The translations under genes and the position numbers were made by a program. Source: Occultella gossypii (GTDB lineage: Bacteria > Actinomycetota > Actinomycetes > Actinomycetales > Beutenbergiaceae). From it: a DNA stretch of 64,000 bases. The DNA lies in contig NZ_JAGSHT010000020.1 in assembly GCF_019947135.1 (NCBI RefSeq), forward strand, positions 124,001 to 188,000. The letters are read 5' to 3'. Shown here piece by piece: positions 33,966 through 42,574 of the stretch; positions within the stretch are counted from its first letter, which is position 1; the number at the start of each line of letters is the position of its first letter. Below the pieces are notes generated by a model. That model searched no databases and had not been told where the DNA came from. It saw only the letters and a list, made by a program, of their open reading frames with translations.

Positions 33966-35447
33966 TCAGACCTGGACCTGCAGGCGCGGGTCGAGCGGGG
34001 CGAGCGGCGTGCCGTCGAAGGACGTCAGGTCGGTCTCCTCACCCAGATCGAGGTCCGCGAGCGAGGACAGGGTGCCACGGATCGCGGTCGCCGCGGCCAC
34101 CAGCGGAGACACCAGGTGGGTCCGCCCGCCCTTGCCCTGGCGACCCTCGAAGTTCCGGTTCGAGGTGGACGCGGCCCGCTCCCCCGGCTTCAGCTGGTCC
34201 GGGTTCATGCCCAGGCACATCGAGCATCCGGCGTTGCGCCACTCGGCGCCGAAGTCGAGGAAGATCCGGTCCAGGCCCTCGGCCTCGGCCTGCAGGCGCA
34301 CCCGTGCGGAGGCGGGCACCACCAGCACGCGCACGTCGTCGGCCTTCTTGCGGCCCTTGACGACCTTCGCCACCGAACGCAGGTCCTCGATCCGCCCGTT
34401 CGTGCAGGAGCCGATGAACACGGTGTCCACGTGGATGTCGCGCAGCGGCGTACCCGGCACCAGGCCCATGTACTCGATGGCCCGCTCGGCGGTGGTGCGC
34501 TCGTTGTCGTCGCCGATCTCCTCGGGAACCGGCACGTTCGCGGACAGCGGCAGGCCCTGGCCCGGGTTCGTGCCCCAGGTGATGAACGGCTCGAGGTCGG
34601 ACGCCTGGAGCACCACCTCGGCGTCGAACGTCGCGTCGTCGTCGGAGCGCAGCGTCTTCCAGTACTCGACGGCGGTGTCCCAGTCCGCGCCCTCCGGCGC
34701 GTGCGGGCGACCCTCGAGGTAGTCGAAGGTGGTCTGGTCCGGCGCGATCATGCCGGCCCGTGCACCCGCCTCGATCGACATGTTGCAGATGGTCATCCGC
34801 GCCTCCATGGAGAGCCTGCGGATCGCCTCGCCGCGGTACTCGAGCACGTAGCCCTGGCCGCCGCCGGTGCCGATCTTGGCGATGATCGCCAGGATGATGT
34901 CCTTCGACGTCGCGCCGGGCGGCAGGTCGCCGTCGACCGTGATCGCCATCGTCTTGAAGGGCGCCAGCGGCAGCGTCTGGGTGGCCAGCACGTGCTCGAC
35001 CTCGCTGGTGCCGATCCCGAACGCGAGCGCGCCGAAGGCCCCGTGCGTGGAGGTGTGGGAGTCCCCACAGACGACCGTCAGACCGGGCATGGTCAGGCCG
35101 AGCTGCGGGCCGACCTGGTGCACGATGCCCTGGTCCGCGTCGCCGAGCGAGTGCAGCCGCACGCCGAACTCCTTGGCGTTGTTGCGCAGGGTGTCGATCT
35201 GGGTGCGGCTGGTCAGGTCCGCGATCGGCAGGTCGATGTCGAGCGTGGGGGTGTTGTGGTCCTCGGTCGCCAGCGTCAGATCCGGGCGTCGGACCGTCCG
35301 GCCGGTGAGGCGCAGTCCTTCGAACGCCTGCGGACTGGTCACCTCGTGGACCAGGTGCAGATCGATGTACAGCAGGTCCGGAACGCCGTCCGCGCCCTTG
35401 CGGACCACGTGGTCCTGCCACACCTTTTCAGCCAGAGTTCCGGCCAT
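33966..35447 (-). CDS. leuC: 3-isopropylmalate dehydratase large subunit
   Basis: Isomerises 2- to 3-isopropylmalate with LeuD, using a [4Fe-4S] cluster. The 493-residue protein has [56 protein letters not shown], the cluster Cys of [13 protein letters not shown] and the [12 protein letters not shown] pair. AGAAGG lies about 9 nt before the ATG. It is divergent from the IclR-family gene; in Streptomyces and Corynebacterium the homologous regulator controls leuCD, and the shared region holds a dyad. Confidence 0.97.
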   Translation of the reverse strand: MAGTLAEKVWQDHVVRKGADGVPDLLYIDLHLVHEVTSPQAFEGLRLTGRTVRRPDLTLATEDHNTPTLDIDLPIADLTSRTQIDTLRNNAKEFGVRLHSLGDADQGIVHQVGPQLGLTMPGLTVVCGDSHTSTHGAFGALAFGIGTSEVEHVLATQTLPLAPFKTMAITVDGDLPPGATSKDIILAIIAKIGTGGGQGYVLEYRGEAIRRLSMEARMTICNMSIEAGARAGMIAPDQTTFDYLEGRPHAPEGADWDTAVEYWKTLRSDDDATFDAEVVLQASDLEPFITWGTNPGQGLPLSANVPVPEEIGDDNERTTAERAIEYMGLVPGTPLRDIHVDTVFIGSCTNGRIEDLRSVAKVVKGRKKADDVRVLVVPASARVRLQAEAEGLDRIFLDFGAEWRNAGCSMCLGMNPDQLKPGERAASTSNRNFEGRQGKGGRTHLVSPLVAAATAIRGTLSSLADLDLGEETDLTSFDGTPLAPLDPRLQVQV

Positions 35448-35507
35448 GTCACGTCACCTTCTTCGTTCTGCAACCCCGTGGGTTTGGGGCTGTGTTGCCA
35501 TCCGGAC

Positions 35508-35536
35508 TTGCGTCTCACGGTGCGAGACGGCAATAT
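35508..35536 (+). promoter_or_regulatory. IclR-gene promoter with overlapping dyad
   Basis: A -35-like TTGCGT (35508-35513) and -10-like CAATAT (35531-35536) are 17 bp apart, placing the start of transcription at the A of the ATG at 35543. The dyad GTCTC (35512-35516)/GAGAC (35524-35528), extended by TTGC and GCAA, lies within this promoter and is the likely NdgR-type operator acting on both this gene and leuCD. Confidence 0.55.
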
Positions 35537-35542
35537 CGACCT

Positions 35543-36265
35543 ATGGACAACTCTAGCGGAGTCGGCGTTCTTGACAAGGCGGCCATCGTCCTGGGTGCTC
35601 TCGAGGCGGGCCCCGCGACCTTGGCCCAGTTGGTGGCGGCGACCCATCTCGCCCGCCCCACGGCGCACCGCCTCGCGGTGGCGCTCGAACACCACCGCCT
35701 CGTCTCCCGTGACATGCAGGGCCGCTTCGTGCTCGGCCCGCGCCTGGCCGAGCTCGCCTCGGCCGCCGGTGAGGACCGGCTGCTCGCCGCCGCGGGCTCC
35801 GTGCTGCTCGCCCTGCGTGACCACACCGGCGAGAGCGCCCAGTTGTTCCGCCGCCAGGGCGACCAGCGCATCTGCGTCGCCGCCGCCGAGAAGCAGATGG
35901 GCCTGCGCGACTCGATCCCGGTCGGCGCGACCCTGTCGATGATGGCCGGTTCGGCCGCGCAGATCCTGCTCGCCTGGGAGGAGCCGGACCGCCTGCACCG
36001 CGGCCTGCACGGCGCGAAGTTCACCGCCACGATCCTGTCCGGTGTACGCCGGCGCGGCTGGGCGCAGAGCGTCAGCGAGCGCGAGGTCGGTGTCGCTTCG
36101 GTGTCCGCGCCGGTGCGTGGCCCCTCCGGCCGGGTGATCGCCGCCGTCTCCGTCTCCGGACCGATCGAGCGGATGACCCGTCAGCCCGGCCGCGTGCACG
36201 CGAACGCCGTGATGGCAGCCGCGAACCGGCTCACCGACGTGCTGCGCGCCACCGAGGAGAGCTGA
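35543..36265 (+). CDS. IclR-family regulator of leucine biosynthesis (NdgR/LtbR type)
   Basis: A 240-residue regulator. The N-terminal winged helix (ALEAGPATLAQLVAATHLARPTAHRLAVALEHHRLV) and a C-terminal IclR effector domain (LRDSIPVGATLSMMAGSAAQILLAWEE, VSAPVRGPSGRVIAAVSVSGP) are complete. Position next to leuCD matches actinobacterial NdgR/LtbR/AreB, which respond to leucine-pathway metabolites. The start at 35543 is consistent with a leaderless transcript. It is divergent from leuC with a shared operator-like dyad. Confidence 0.92.
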   Translation: MDNSSGVGVLDKAAIVLGALEAGPATLAQLVAATHLARPTAHRLAVALEHHRLVSRDMQGRFVLGPRLAELASAAGEDRLLAAAGSVLLALRDHTGESAQLFRRQGDQRICVAAAEKQMGLRDSIPVGATLSMMAGSAAQILLAWEEPDRLHRGLHGAKFTATILSGVRRRGWAQSVSEREVGVASVSAPVRGPSGRVIAAVSVSGPIERMTRQPGRVHANAVMAAANRLTDVLRATEES

Positions 36266-36353
36266 CCGCCCGACGGCGCACCTCGCCGTCTGCGGGTCGC
36301 TTGCGCCCGTCGGGGGCCGGGCCGCGGGCCGAACCCCCTTGGCACGAGGCCGC

Positions 36354-38423
36354 TCAGCCCTGCCGAGCGACCTCCAGGAACGAGCGGATCAGCGGCCCCG
36401 AGGTCGCCGAGCCGTAGTCCCCGACCTCCACGAACGCGGCGACGGCGAGGTCGCCGTCGTAGGCGATCATCCAGGCGTGGGTCTGATCGGCGTCGCCGAA
36501 CTCCGCGGTGCCGCTCTTGGCCCCGACGTCGTCCCCGTCCAGGCCGGTCAGCTGGGCCGACGCCGTGCCGTAGGAGACGACGGCGCGCATCGCCGCCCGG
36601 AGCTGGGCCGCCTCCTCGTTCGTGAGCGCAACGACGTCGGTGTCCGTGGCGTCGGTCGCCGTGTCGTCGGCGTCGCCCGTGCTGTCGTCGGTCGCCGTGT
36701 CGTCGGCGTCACCGGTGGCCTCCGCGGTCGCCGTGGCCCCATCGGTGGCGCCGTCGGTCGCCCCGGCGTCGGTCGGCTCCCCCTCGGGCAGGGACAGCAG
36801 GTACGGCTCCACGCGCGCCCCGGCGGCCACGGACGCCGCGACCGTGGCCATGGCCAGGGGCGAGGCGAGCACCTGGCCCTGGCCGATCAGGTCGGCGGCG
36901 TGCAGCGTGCCGGCAGCCTCGCTGGGCACCGACCCGAGGTAGTACGGGAAGCCGAGCTCGGGGGTCGCGGCGAGCCCGAGGGAGGCGGCCGCCGAGGCGA
37001 TGTCGGCGGCACCGACGCGCTGGTACTCGGCGATCAGCGCGGTGTTGCACGAGTGCGCGATCGCCGTCTCCAGCGTGATGTCGCCGAGCGCGGCGGCCGG
37101 GTACCCGGGGTAGTTGGAGAACTCACGTCCGTCCACGGTGACGGTCTCGGTGCAGGACACGGTGTCGTCGAGGCCCATCCCGGAGCGCAGCAGGGCGAGC
37201 AGGGTGACGATCTTGAAGGTCGAGCCCGGGGCGTACTGGCCGACCGTCGCCGTCGAGAGCCCATCCCCGCCCGGACCGCTGGCGGCCGCGAGGATCTCGC
37301 CGGTCGATGGCCGGATCGCCACGATCGCGCTGGCCGGCTCGATCGGGGCGAGGAGCGACTCGGCGAGGATCTGCAGGCCTGCATCGAGGGTGGTGGACAG
37401 GGCGGTGCCCTGGACGGCGTCGGAGGCATAGACCTCGGTGACGCTCTCGCCGTCGACGATCGAGATGACGGTGCCTCGGATACCGCGCAACTGCTCGTCG
37501 TAGAGGCGCTGCAGCCCGGACCGCCCGACCATGTCGCCCTCGACGATCACGCCGTCGGACTCCGCGATGATCTCAGCGGTGGCCTCCCCCACCCGGCCCA
37601 GGATCGGCCCGGCGAAGCCCTCCGTCGGCCCGAGCTGACGCTCATCGGAGAGCATGTTCACCCCGGGCAGCGCGCGCACCGCGTCCAGGTCGATGCTGCC
37701 CGGGTCCTCCTGGGCCACGACTGCGGCCTCCAGATAGGCCCGCGGCCCGGCCCCGAGGACCCGGTCCGCATAGGCCTGCGGGTCGGACAGTCCGACCGCC
37801 TCGGCGAGGGCGAGCGCAGCGGGCTCCCACTCCTCGGCACCGATGAACGTCTTGTCGATCCCGATCCGGAAGACGTTCCGGTTGGTCACGATCACCTCGC
37901 CGCCGCTGCCGAGCACCTCACCTCGGGCCGGCTGGGTACGGGTGAGGTCGTAGACGCCCGTCTCGCCGAGGTCGGCCCCGAGGAGGTCGCGTTGCCAGGT
38001 GGCCGTCCAGGTGTCGTCGGACTCGACCAGGTGCACCGAGACCGGGTACGACCAGTCCTCGTCGGTCCCCTCGACGTCCCACGTCCAACCGAGCGCAGCG
38101 TCGGCCGCACGGCCCTCGCCCTCGTCGTAGACGCTGCTCACCCAGGAGACCTCGACGGCGCGTGGAACCGGTGCGAGCGCGCCGAGTACGGCCTCGGTGT
38201 CAGCGACCGCCAGCGCGCGGTCCTCGTCACTCAGCGGCGCGTCGTCGAAGGTTCCGGCGGTCAGCGCCTGCGCGATGGCCAGTGCGGCGGCCTCCTGCGG
38301 CGGGAGCGAGTCGTCCCCACCGTCCGGGTCGGTGTCGGTACAGGCGGCGAGTCCGCCGGCGAGTAGGGCGAGGGTCAGCCCGATCCCGATCTTCCGGTCG
38401 AACCGCACCGAACCTGCCGCCAT
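36354..38423 (-). CDS. penicillin-binding transpeptidase lipoprotein
   Basis: A class B-like PBP of 689 residues anchored as a lipoprotein (lipobox LAAC at about residue 28). An NTF2-like MecA N-terminal domain (about 45-170) and dimerisation domain precede the transpeptidase: active-site Ser in GSTFK near 410, SCN motif (HSCNT) near 467, and KSGTAEF near 645. Between SCN and KSG an insertion of about 45 residues is almost only Thr, Asp, Ala and Gly, encoded by a tandem repeat. The start at 38423 follows GAGGAG. It cross-links peptidoglycan; MecA-type N-domains are sometimes linked with beta-lactam tolerance. Confidence 0.9.
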   Translation of the reverse strand: MAAGSVRFDRKIGIGLTLALLAGGLAACTDTDPDGGDDSLPPQEAAALAIAQALTAGTFDDAPLSDEDRALAVADTEAVLGALAPVPRAVEVSWVSSVYDEGEGRAADAALGWTWDVEGTDEDWSYPVSVHLVESDDTWTATWQRDLLGADLGETGVYDLTRTQPARGEVLGSGGEVIVTNRNVFRIGIDKTFIGAEEWEPAALALAEAVGLSDPQAYADRVLGAGPRAYLEAAVVAQEDPGSIDLDAVRALPGVNMLSDERQLGPTEGFAGPILGRVGEATAEIIAESDGVIVEGDMVGRSGLQRLYDEQLRGIRGTVISIVDGESVTEVYASDAVQGTALSTTLDAGLQILAESLLAPIEPASAIVAIRPSTGEILAAASGPGGDGLSTATVGQYAPGSTFKIVTLLALLRSGMGLDDTVSCTETVTVDGREFSNYPGYPAAALGDITLETAIAHSCNTALIAEYQRVGAADIASAAASLGLAATPELGFPYYLGSVPSEAAGTLHAADLIGQGQVLASPLAMATVAASVAAGARVEPYLLSLPEGEPTDAGATDGATDGATATAEATGDADDTATDDSTGDADDTATDATDTDVVALTNEEAAQLRAAMRAVVSYGTASAQLTGLDGDDVGAKSGTAEFGDADQTHAWMIAYDGDLAVAAFVEVGDYGSATSGPLIRSFLEVARQG
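36650..36720. repeat. tandem repeat encoding Thr/Asp-rich linker in PBP
   Basis: The segment encodes two copies of TGDADDTATD with near-identical DNA (GTCGGTCGCCGTGTCGTCGG recurs about 36 bp apart). The repeats keep frame and lie in a surface loop of the transpeptidase domain. Confidence 0.7.
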
Positions 38424-38492
38424 GTCGCACTCCTCGTCGTGGGCCGGCACGAGCCTAACCTGGGTCGCAGGACCGGACGGCGGAGACACGAC

Positions 38493-38523
38493 GAAGGCCC
38501 CCGCTCGGTGAGCGGGGGCCTTC
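38493..38523. terminator. strong hairpin between tRNA genes and PBP gene
   Basis: GAAGGCCCCCGCT (38493-38505) pairs perfectly with 38511-38523, a 13-bp stem with a 5-nt loop. It lies 7 nt beyond the 3' end of tRNA-Glu (minus strand) and so most likely terminates the tRNA transcript before the PBP gene. Confidence 0.85.
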
Positions 38524-38529
38524 GGTTTG

Positions 38530-38602
38530 TAGCCCCGACCGGATTCGAACCGGCGCTACCGCCGTGAGAGGGCGGCGTCCTAGGCCACTAGACGACGGGG
38601 CC
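38530..38602 (-). tRNA. tRNA-Glu (CUC)
   Basis: A 73-nt cloverleaf: acceptor stem GGCCCCG/CGGGGCT (first pair G-U), D-arm with GTCTAGTGGCCTAGGAC, anticodon stem GCCGC/GCGGC with loop containing CTC, and T-arm CCGGTTCGAATCCGG. The 3' CCA is not encoded. Paired with tRNA-Gln as in other Actinobacteria, in the same genomic block as gltX. Confidence 0.96.
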
Positions 38603-38655
38603 GTGCACTGGAAGATCATAGCGGAAGCTCCGAGGAGCGCCTGCCATGCCTACCG

Positions 38656-38727
38656 CTGGGGTACCAGGACTCGAACCTAGACTAACTGGACCAGAACCAG
38701 TCGTGCTGCCAATTACACCATACCCCA
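38656..38727 (-). tRNA. tRNA-Gln (CUG)
   Basis: A 72-nt cloverleaf: acceptor TGGGGTA/TACCCCA with discriminator G, anticodon stem ACTGG/CCAGT with CTG in the loop, T-arm CTAGGTTCGAGTCCTGG. CCA is not encoded. A TATACC element (38737-38732) lies only 4 nt upstream of the mature 5' end, so a leader, if any, is very short. tRNA-Glu follows 53 nt downstream. Confidence 0.96.
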
Positions 38728-38891
38728 TGGGGGTATAACGTCCGGCCCGGATGCAGGCGAATCGCACCCGAAACGTGAACGTCGTACCGGCGAGGAACTC
38801 TACCCGAGCCGGGCCCGTTGACCAAAACCCGAGGCCGTGGGCGAAGTCACATCCCGGCGCCGGCGTGCCGAGCGACGCCGATCCGGCCCCT

Positions 38892-39899
38892 TCAGGACGC
38901 GGCCGCGGCGACGGCGAGGAACTCGTCGATGGTGCGCGCCGTCACACGCCGGTCCAGGAACTCCGCCACCCCGGCCTCGCTGCGGGCCAGGTGCTCCCCG
39001 GCGAGCCAGGCCCGCACGTGCAGTTCAAGGATGTGGCCAAGCACACAGAGCACCATCGAGAAGTCCCCCGGTGCGCGCAGCCGGGCGGGTCCACCCGCGG
39101 CCAGGTAGCCGTCGAGGAACCGCCGGGCCCGGCCCGCATCGACGCGCCCGACGCCGTCGGTCGCGAACTCGGTCAGCACCATCGCGAGTTCTCCGGCCGG
39201 GTCGGCCGGGCCCGCGTTGTCCCAGTCGATCACGCAGACGCGCCCGCCCGGGGTGGTCCGCACGTTGTCCGCCCACAGGTCCCGGTGGCAGATCCGCAGG
39301 CCCGACGGCGGCCGCACCACCTTCTCGAGGTCGCTCACCGATGCCGTCACGGCGGCGAGGTCCACGGCGAACGGCGCCGCGCCGTCGGCCGCCGCCCGGG
39401 CGAGCTCGGCCCAGGCCCGCTCCCCCACGATCTCGGTGTACCAGGGGTCCACGGGAGCCGTGGTCGGTTCGCCGATCCGGTGCAACACCCCGAGGAGGTG
39501 CCCGACGGCGCCCGGATCGATGCCGAGGTCGGCATCGTCCAGGTCCACCCAGTCGTAGACCCGGACCTGGGTCGGCGCGCCCTCAGGGCGGCCCTCGGCC
39601 AGGTCGGCGAGCAGATCACCCTCGGTGGTGCGGACGGTGGCGGGTGCGAACACGCCCGCGTCGATCGAGGCGTCGGCGAACGCGGCGTTGGCGCGCATCT
39701 CGTGCTCATCCTGACGGCGCAGCGGCACCTTGACCGCGTACTCGCCCTTGGTGGTGCTCAGGCGCCAGACGGCACCCTGCATCCCGGTTGCGGTGGGGCC
39801 GGTCAGCGCTGCCACCGGACCGAGGCGGTAGCGCCGCGCGATCGCCGCCGCGTCGGCCTGGCTCAGCATCAGTTCGCCGATGCCAGGCGGGCCGCTCAC
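38892..39899 (-). CDS. APH-family phosphotransferase
   Basis: A 335-residue aminoglycoside-phosphotransferase/choline-kinase-fold protein. The catalytic loop is ICHRDLWADNVRT (HxDxxxxN) near residue 200 and the Mg-binding motif is CVIDWDNAG near 222; EYAVKVPLRRQ near residue 55 contributes the ATP-binding Lys. The substrate is unknown; many such enzymes phosphorylate small metabolites. The GTG at 39899 overlaps the response-regulator stop (GTGA), placing it in a kinase-regulator-APH operon, which suggests a response to an antibiotic or other ligand. Confidence 0.85.
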   Translation of the reverse strand: MSGPPGIGELMLSQADAAAIARRYRLGPVAALTGPTATGMQGAVWRLSTTKGEYAVKVPLRRQDEHEMRANAAFADASIDAGVFAPATVRTTEGDLLADLAEGRPEGAPTQVRVYDWVDLDDADLGIDPGAVGHLLGVLHRIGEPTTAPVDPWYTEIVGERAWAELARAAADGAAPFAVDLAAVTASVSDLEKVVRPPSGLRICHRDLWADNVRTTPGGRVCVIDWDNAGPADPAGELAMVLTEFATDGVGRVDAGRARRFLDGYLAAGGPARLRAPGDFSMVLCVLGHILELHVRAWLAGEHLARSEAGVAEFLDRRVTARTIDEFLAVAAAAS

Positions 39900-40606
39900 C
39901 GGTCGCCCTCGAGCAGACCCAGGTCGAGCGCGCGCAGGACGGCGCGGGTCCGGTCCCGGACGCCGAGCTTCGCGAACACGCTGGACAGATGGTTCTTCAC
40001 GGTGCCGGCGGCCAGGTGCAGGGCGGTGCCGATCTCGGCGTTGGAGTAGCCGGCCGCGGCCAGCCGCAGCACGTCCAGCTCCCGGGCGGTCAGCGACTCC
40101 GGCCGTTCGATGCCCCGCACTTGCTCCTCGCGCCCGGCGACGGCGCGGAACAGCCGGTCGGTCAGGCCCGGTTGGAGCAGGGTGCCGCCGGCGGCGAGGG
40201 TGCCGATGGCCCCGACGAGCTGGGCCAGCGTGACGTCCTTGAGGAGGTAGCCCTTCGCGCCCGCGCGCAGAGCGCGCAGCACGAGTTCGTCGTCGTCGAA
40301 CGTGGTCAGGACGAGCACCGGGACGGCCGAGCCGCGTTCGGCGAGCGCCTCCAGGGTGGCGATGCCGTCCCGGCGGGGCATCCGCAGGTCGAGCAGCAGC
40401 ACGTCCACACCGGTGGCGTCGAGCAGGTCCAGCGCCTCGTCGCCGTCGGCCGCCTCGCCGACCACGGCGACCTCGTCGCTGAGCGAGAGCAGGCTGAGGA
40501 TGCCCTGGCGGACCAAGGTCTGGTCGTCGACCACGGCCACCCGGATCGGCGCCCCACCGGCCGGTGCCGCACCGTCGGAGCCGCCGCCGTCGGGCCGGCC
40601 CGTCAC
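39896..40606 (-). CDS. NarL/LuxR-family response regulator (module 3)
   Basis: A 236-residue response regulator with a short Gly/Pro-rich N-terminal extension. Receiver: VAVVDDQTL, phospho-Asp in VLLLDLRMPRRDG near residue 74, TTFDDDELVLRALRAGAKGYLLKDV. LuxR HTH: TARELDVLRLAAAGYSNAEIGTALHLAAGTVKNHLS. The GTG at 40606 overlaps the kinase stop. The likely target is the divergent ABC exporter at 41846. Confidence 0.92.
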   Translation of the reverse strand: MTGRPDGGGSDGAAPAGGAPIRVAVVDDQTLVRQGILSLLSLSDEVAVVGEAADGDEALDLLDATGVDVLLLDLRMPRRDGIATLEALAERGSAVPVLVLTTFDDDELVLRALRAGAKGYLLKDVTLAQLVGAIGTLAAGGTLLQPGLTDRLFRAVAGREEQVRGIERPESLTARELDVLRLAAAGYSNAEIGTALHLAAGTVKNHLSSVFAKLGVRDRTRAVLRALDLGLLEGDR

Positions 40607-41715
40607 GACGGTCCCACCGTGAGCAGCAACCGGAACCCGCGGCCGGGCTCGGACGCCAGCGTGAGGGTGCCCCCGATCGCCTCCACCCGTTCGGCCATCC
40701 CGCGCAGCCCGTTGCCCCGTTCGATCGCGGCGGTGCCCCGGCCGTCGTCCTCGGCCCGCACGGTCAGCCCGTCGGCGTCGGAGCGGACGTCGATCCGCAG
40801 CCGGGTGGCCCGCGCATGCCGCAGGGTGTTCGTGAGGGCCTCCTGGACGCAGCGCACCACGACCAGCGTGCGCTCCTCGTCGAGCGGGCGCACCTCCGCG
40901 ACGGACAGGCTGACGGCGAGCCCCGGCACGTCGGAGACGATCGCCCGCAGGGTCGGCTCGAGTCCGACCGGCGCGTCCCGCATCTCGCCGACGGTCGCAC
41001 GCACATCGGTGAGCAGCCCCTTGGCGATGCCACGGGCCCGGGTGACGTGTTCGAGCCCGTCGCCGGTGGTCCGGTGGGCGGCCACCTCGAGCTCGAGGGC
41101 CAGCGCGGTCAACTGGTGGCCGAGCACGTCGTGCAGTTCCCGGGCGATCCGGAGCCGCTCGGCGGACCGGCTGGTCGTCTCCAGCACCGCGGCCGAGGCG
41201 CGCAGCTCGGCGTGGGCGACGGCGAGCTCCTCCCGGGCCCGCGCCTCCTTGCGCGCCGACCCGATGACCAGCGACGCGAACGCCTGGAACGCGAAATAGG
41301 TGACCGTGGTGAGGACGACGTTCGCAACGGTCGCTCCGCTCAGGGCGCTGCCGATGGACACGGCGATGGTCTGCGTCACCACCACCGCCGCGACCCACCG
41401 CGGCTCGAGCACGTAGGCGGCGGTGGCGGCCGTCACCACGAGCAGGACCGAACTCCAGCCGAGCTGTGGTTCGGCGAGCCAGACCGTCATCCCGCTGACC
41501 ACCAGGATCGCGACCACCAGTGACTCGGGCAGCAGGGCGCGGATGAACAGCTCGGTGTCCAGGACGAACGTGAGCGCGAACACGGCGTACGCGACCCACC
41601 AGACGACGGCCGACGGGCCATCGAGTGCACCGGCCGCGAACGTCGTGACTCCGACCGCGAGCGTCGCGAGCAGCCCCGCGCCGGCGCTCATCCGTTCCGA
41701 CGTGCCAGGGGCCAT
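40603..41715 (-). CDS. sensor histidine kinase, NarL type (module 3)
   Basis: A 370-residue kinase with about six membrane segments (residues 10-160), HisKA_3 phospho-His in ARELHDVLGHQLTALAL near residue 190, and an HATPase domain (QEALTNTLRHARATR, GNGLRGMAERVEAIGG). No extracellular sensor domain is visible. The ATG at 41715 has TAGAGT (41728-41723) 7 nt upstream. It forms a unit with the regulator and APH gene, divergent from an ABC exporter. Confidence 0.9.
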   Translation of the reverse strand: MAPGTSERMSAGAGLLATLAVGVTTFAAGALDGPSAVVWWVAYAVFALTFVLDTELFIRALLPESLVVAILVVSGMTVWLAEPQLGWSSVLLVVTAATAAYVLEPRWVAAVVVTQTIAVSIGSALSGATVANVVLTTVTYFAFQAFASLVIGSARKEARAREELAVAHAELRASAAVLETTSRSAERLRIARELHDVLGHQLTALALELEVAAHRTTGDGLEHVTRARGIAKGLLTDVRATVGEMRDAPVGLEPTLRAIVSDVPGLAVSLSVAEVRPLDEERTLVVVRCVQEALTNTLRHARATRLRIDVRSDADGLTVRAEDDGRGTAAIERGNGLRGMAERVEAIGGTLTLASEPGRGFRLLLTVGPS

Positions 41716-41777
41716 GCTCCGAACTCTAGCCAGGCGGCATCCGCGCGCGATGTGCCATTGGTCATGGGTCGCATCGG

Positions 41778-41793
41778 TGCCGTCCGGCACATC
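41778..41793. promoter_or_regulatory. dyads upstream of ABC exporter (module 3)
   Basis: GTGCCG-TC-CGGCAC (about 41778-41791) is a perfect dyad, and its right part GGCACATC (41786-41793) also mirrors GATGTGCC (41749-41756) further upstream. They lie between the divergent kinase and ATPase genes, so are candidate response-regulator sites. Confidence 0.4.
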
Positions 41794-41845
41794 CGCCACG
41801 CGCGCCGCCTTCCTAGCGTGGTTCATCAGTCGGAAGGAGACTGAA

Positions 41846-42574
41846 ATGACCGTGCTGGAACTGCGCGACGTGCGCAAGACCTACCCCGGGGTGGACGCCC
41901 TGGCCGGGCTCGACGTGAGCGTCGCCCGAGGCGAGATCGTCGCCCTCCTGGGACCGAACGGGGCCGGCAAGACCACAACGTTCGAACTCCTGCTCGGGCT
42001 GATCCGGCCGACGTCCGGAGACGTGCGGGTGTTCGGTCAGGAGCCGGGTGGGCGGGTACGGACCCGGATCGGCGCCATGCTGCAGGCCGCGGGCCTGCCG
42101 GACCAGCTGCAGGTCCGCGAGCTCGTGCGGCTGATCGGGCGGGGGTACCCGACCGCGGTGCGGGTGGACGAGGTGCTCGCCCGGACCTCCCTGACGAAGC
42201 GGGCCACCCGGACCGTGAAGTCGCTCTCCGGCGGCGAGCGGCAGCGCCTGCTCCTCGCGCTCGCACTGGTCGGCACGCCCGAGCTACTGCTGCTCGACGA
42301 GCCGACGGCGGCCATGGACGTGGCCTCCCGCCGCACCTTCTGGGAGCAGGCCCGGGCCAGCGTGGCCGACGGTGCCACGATCCTGTTCGCGACGCATGAC
42401 CTGACCGAGGCGGCCGCCGTCGCCGACCGGGTCGTGGTGGTCGCCGGCGGCCGCGTGGTCGCCGACACCACGCCGGACGCGCTCACCCACCACGGCGACG
42501 ACGACCTCGAAGAGGTCTTCCTCGCCCTCACCAACGAGAGTTCCACCGCCGCCGACGAAGGAGACGACCGATGA
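41846..42574 (+). CDS. ABC transporter ATP-binding protein (module 3)
   Basis: A 242-residue ATPase. Walker [10 protein letters not shown] near residue 35, signature LSGGERQRLLLAL near 135, Walker B LLLLDEPTAAMD and ATHDLTEA. The ATG at 41846 follows GGAAGGAGA. It overlaps the permease by ATGA and is driven from a promoter shared with the two-component genes. Confidence 0.92.
   Translation: MTVLELRDVRKTYPGVDALAGLDVSVARGEIVALLGPNGAGKTTTFELLLGLIRPTSGDVRVFGQEPGGRVRTRIGAMLQAAGLPDQLQVRELVRLIGRGYPTAVRVDEVLARTSLTKRATRTVKSLSGGERQRLLLALALVGTPELLLLDEPTAAMDVASRRTFWEQARASVADGATILFATHDLTEAAAVADRVVVVAGGRVVADTTPDALTHHGDDDLEEVFLALTNESSTAADEGDDR

Noticed and set aside
36266-36353. Terminator between the IclR gene and PBP gene
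   Set aside because: Only a 6-bp GACGGC/GCCGTC stem is visible, too weak to list with confidence.
36339-38366. 675-codon open frame on the plus strand
   Set aside because: It is antisense to the PBP gene, has the Arg/Gly/Val-rich composition of a high-GC shadow frame and no motif.
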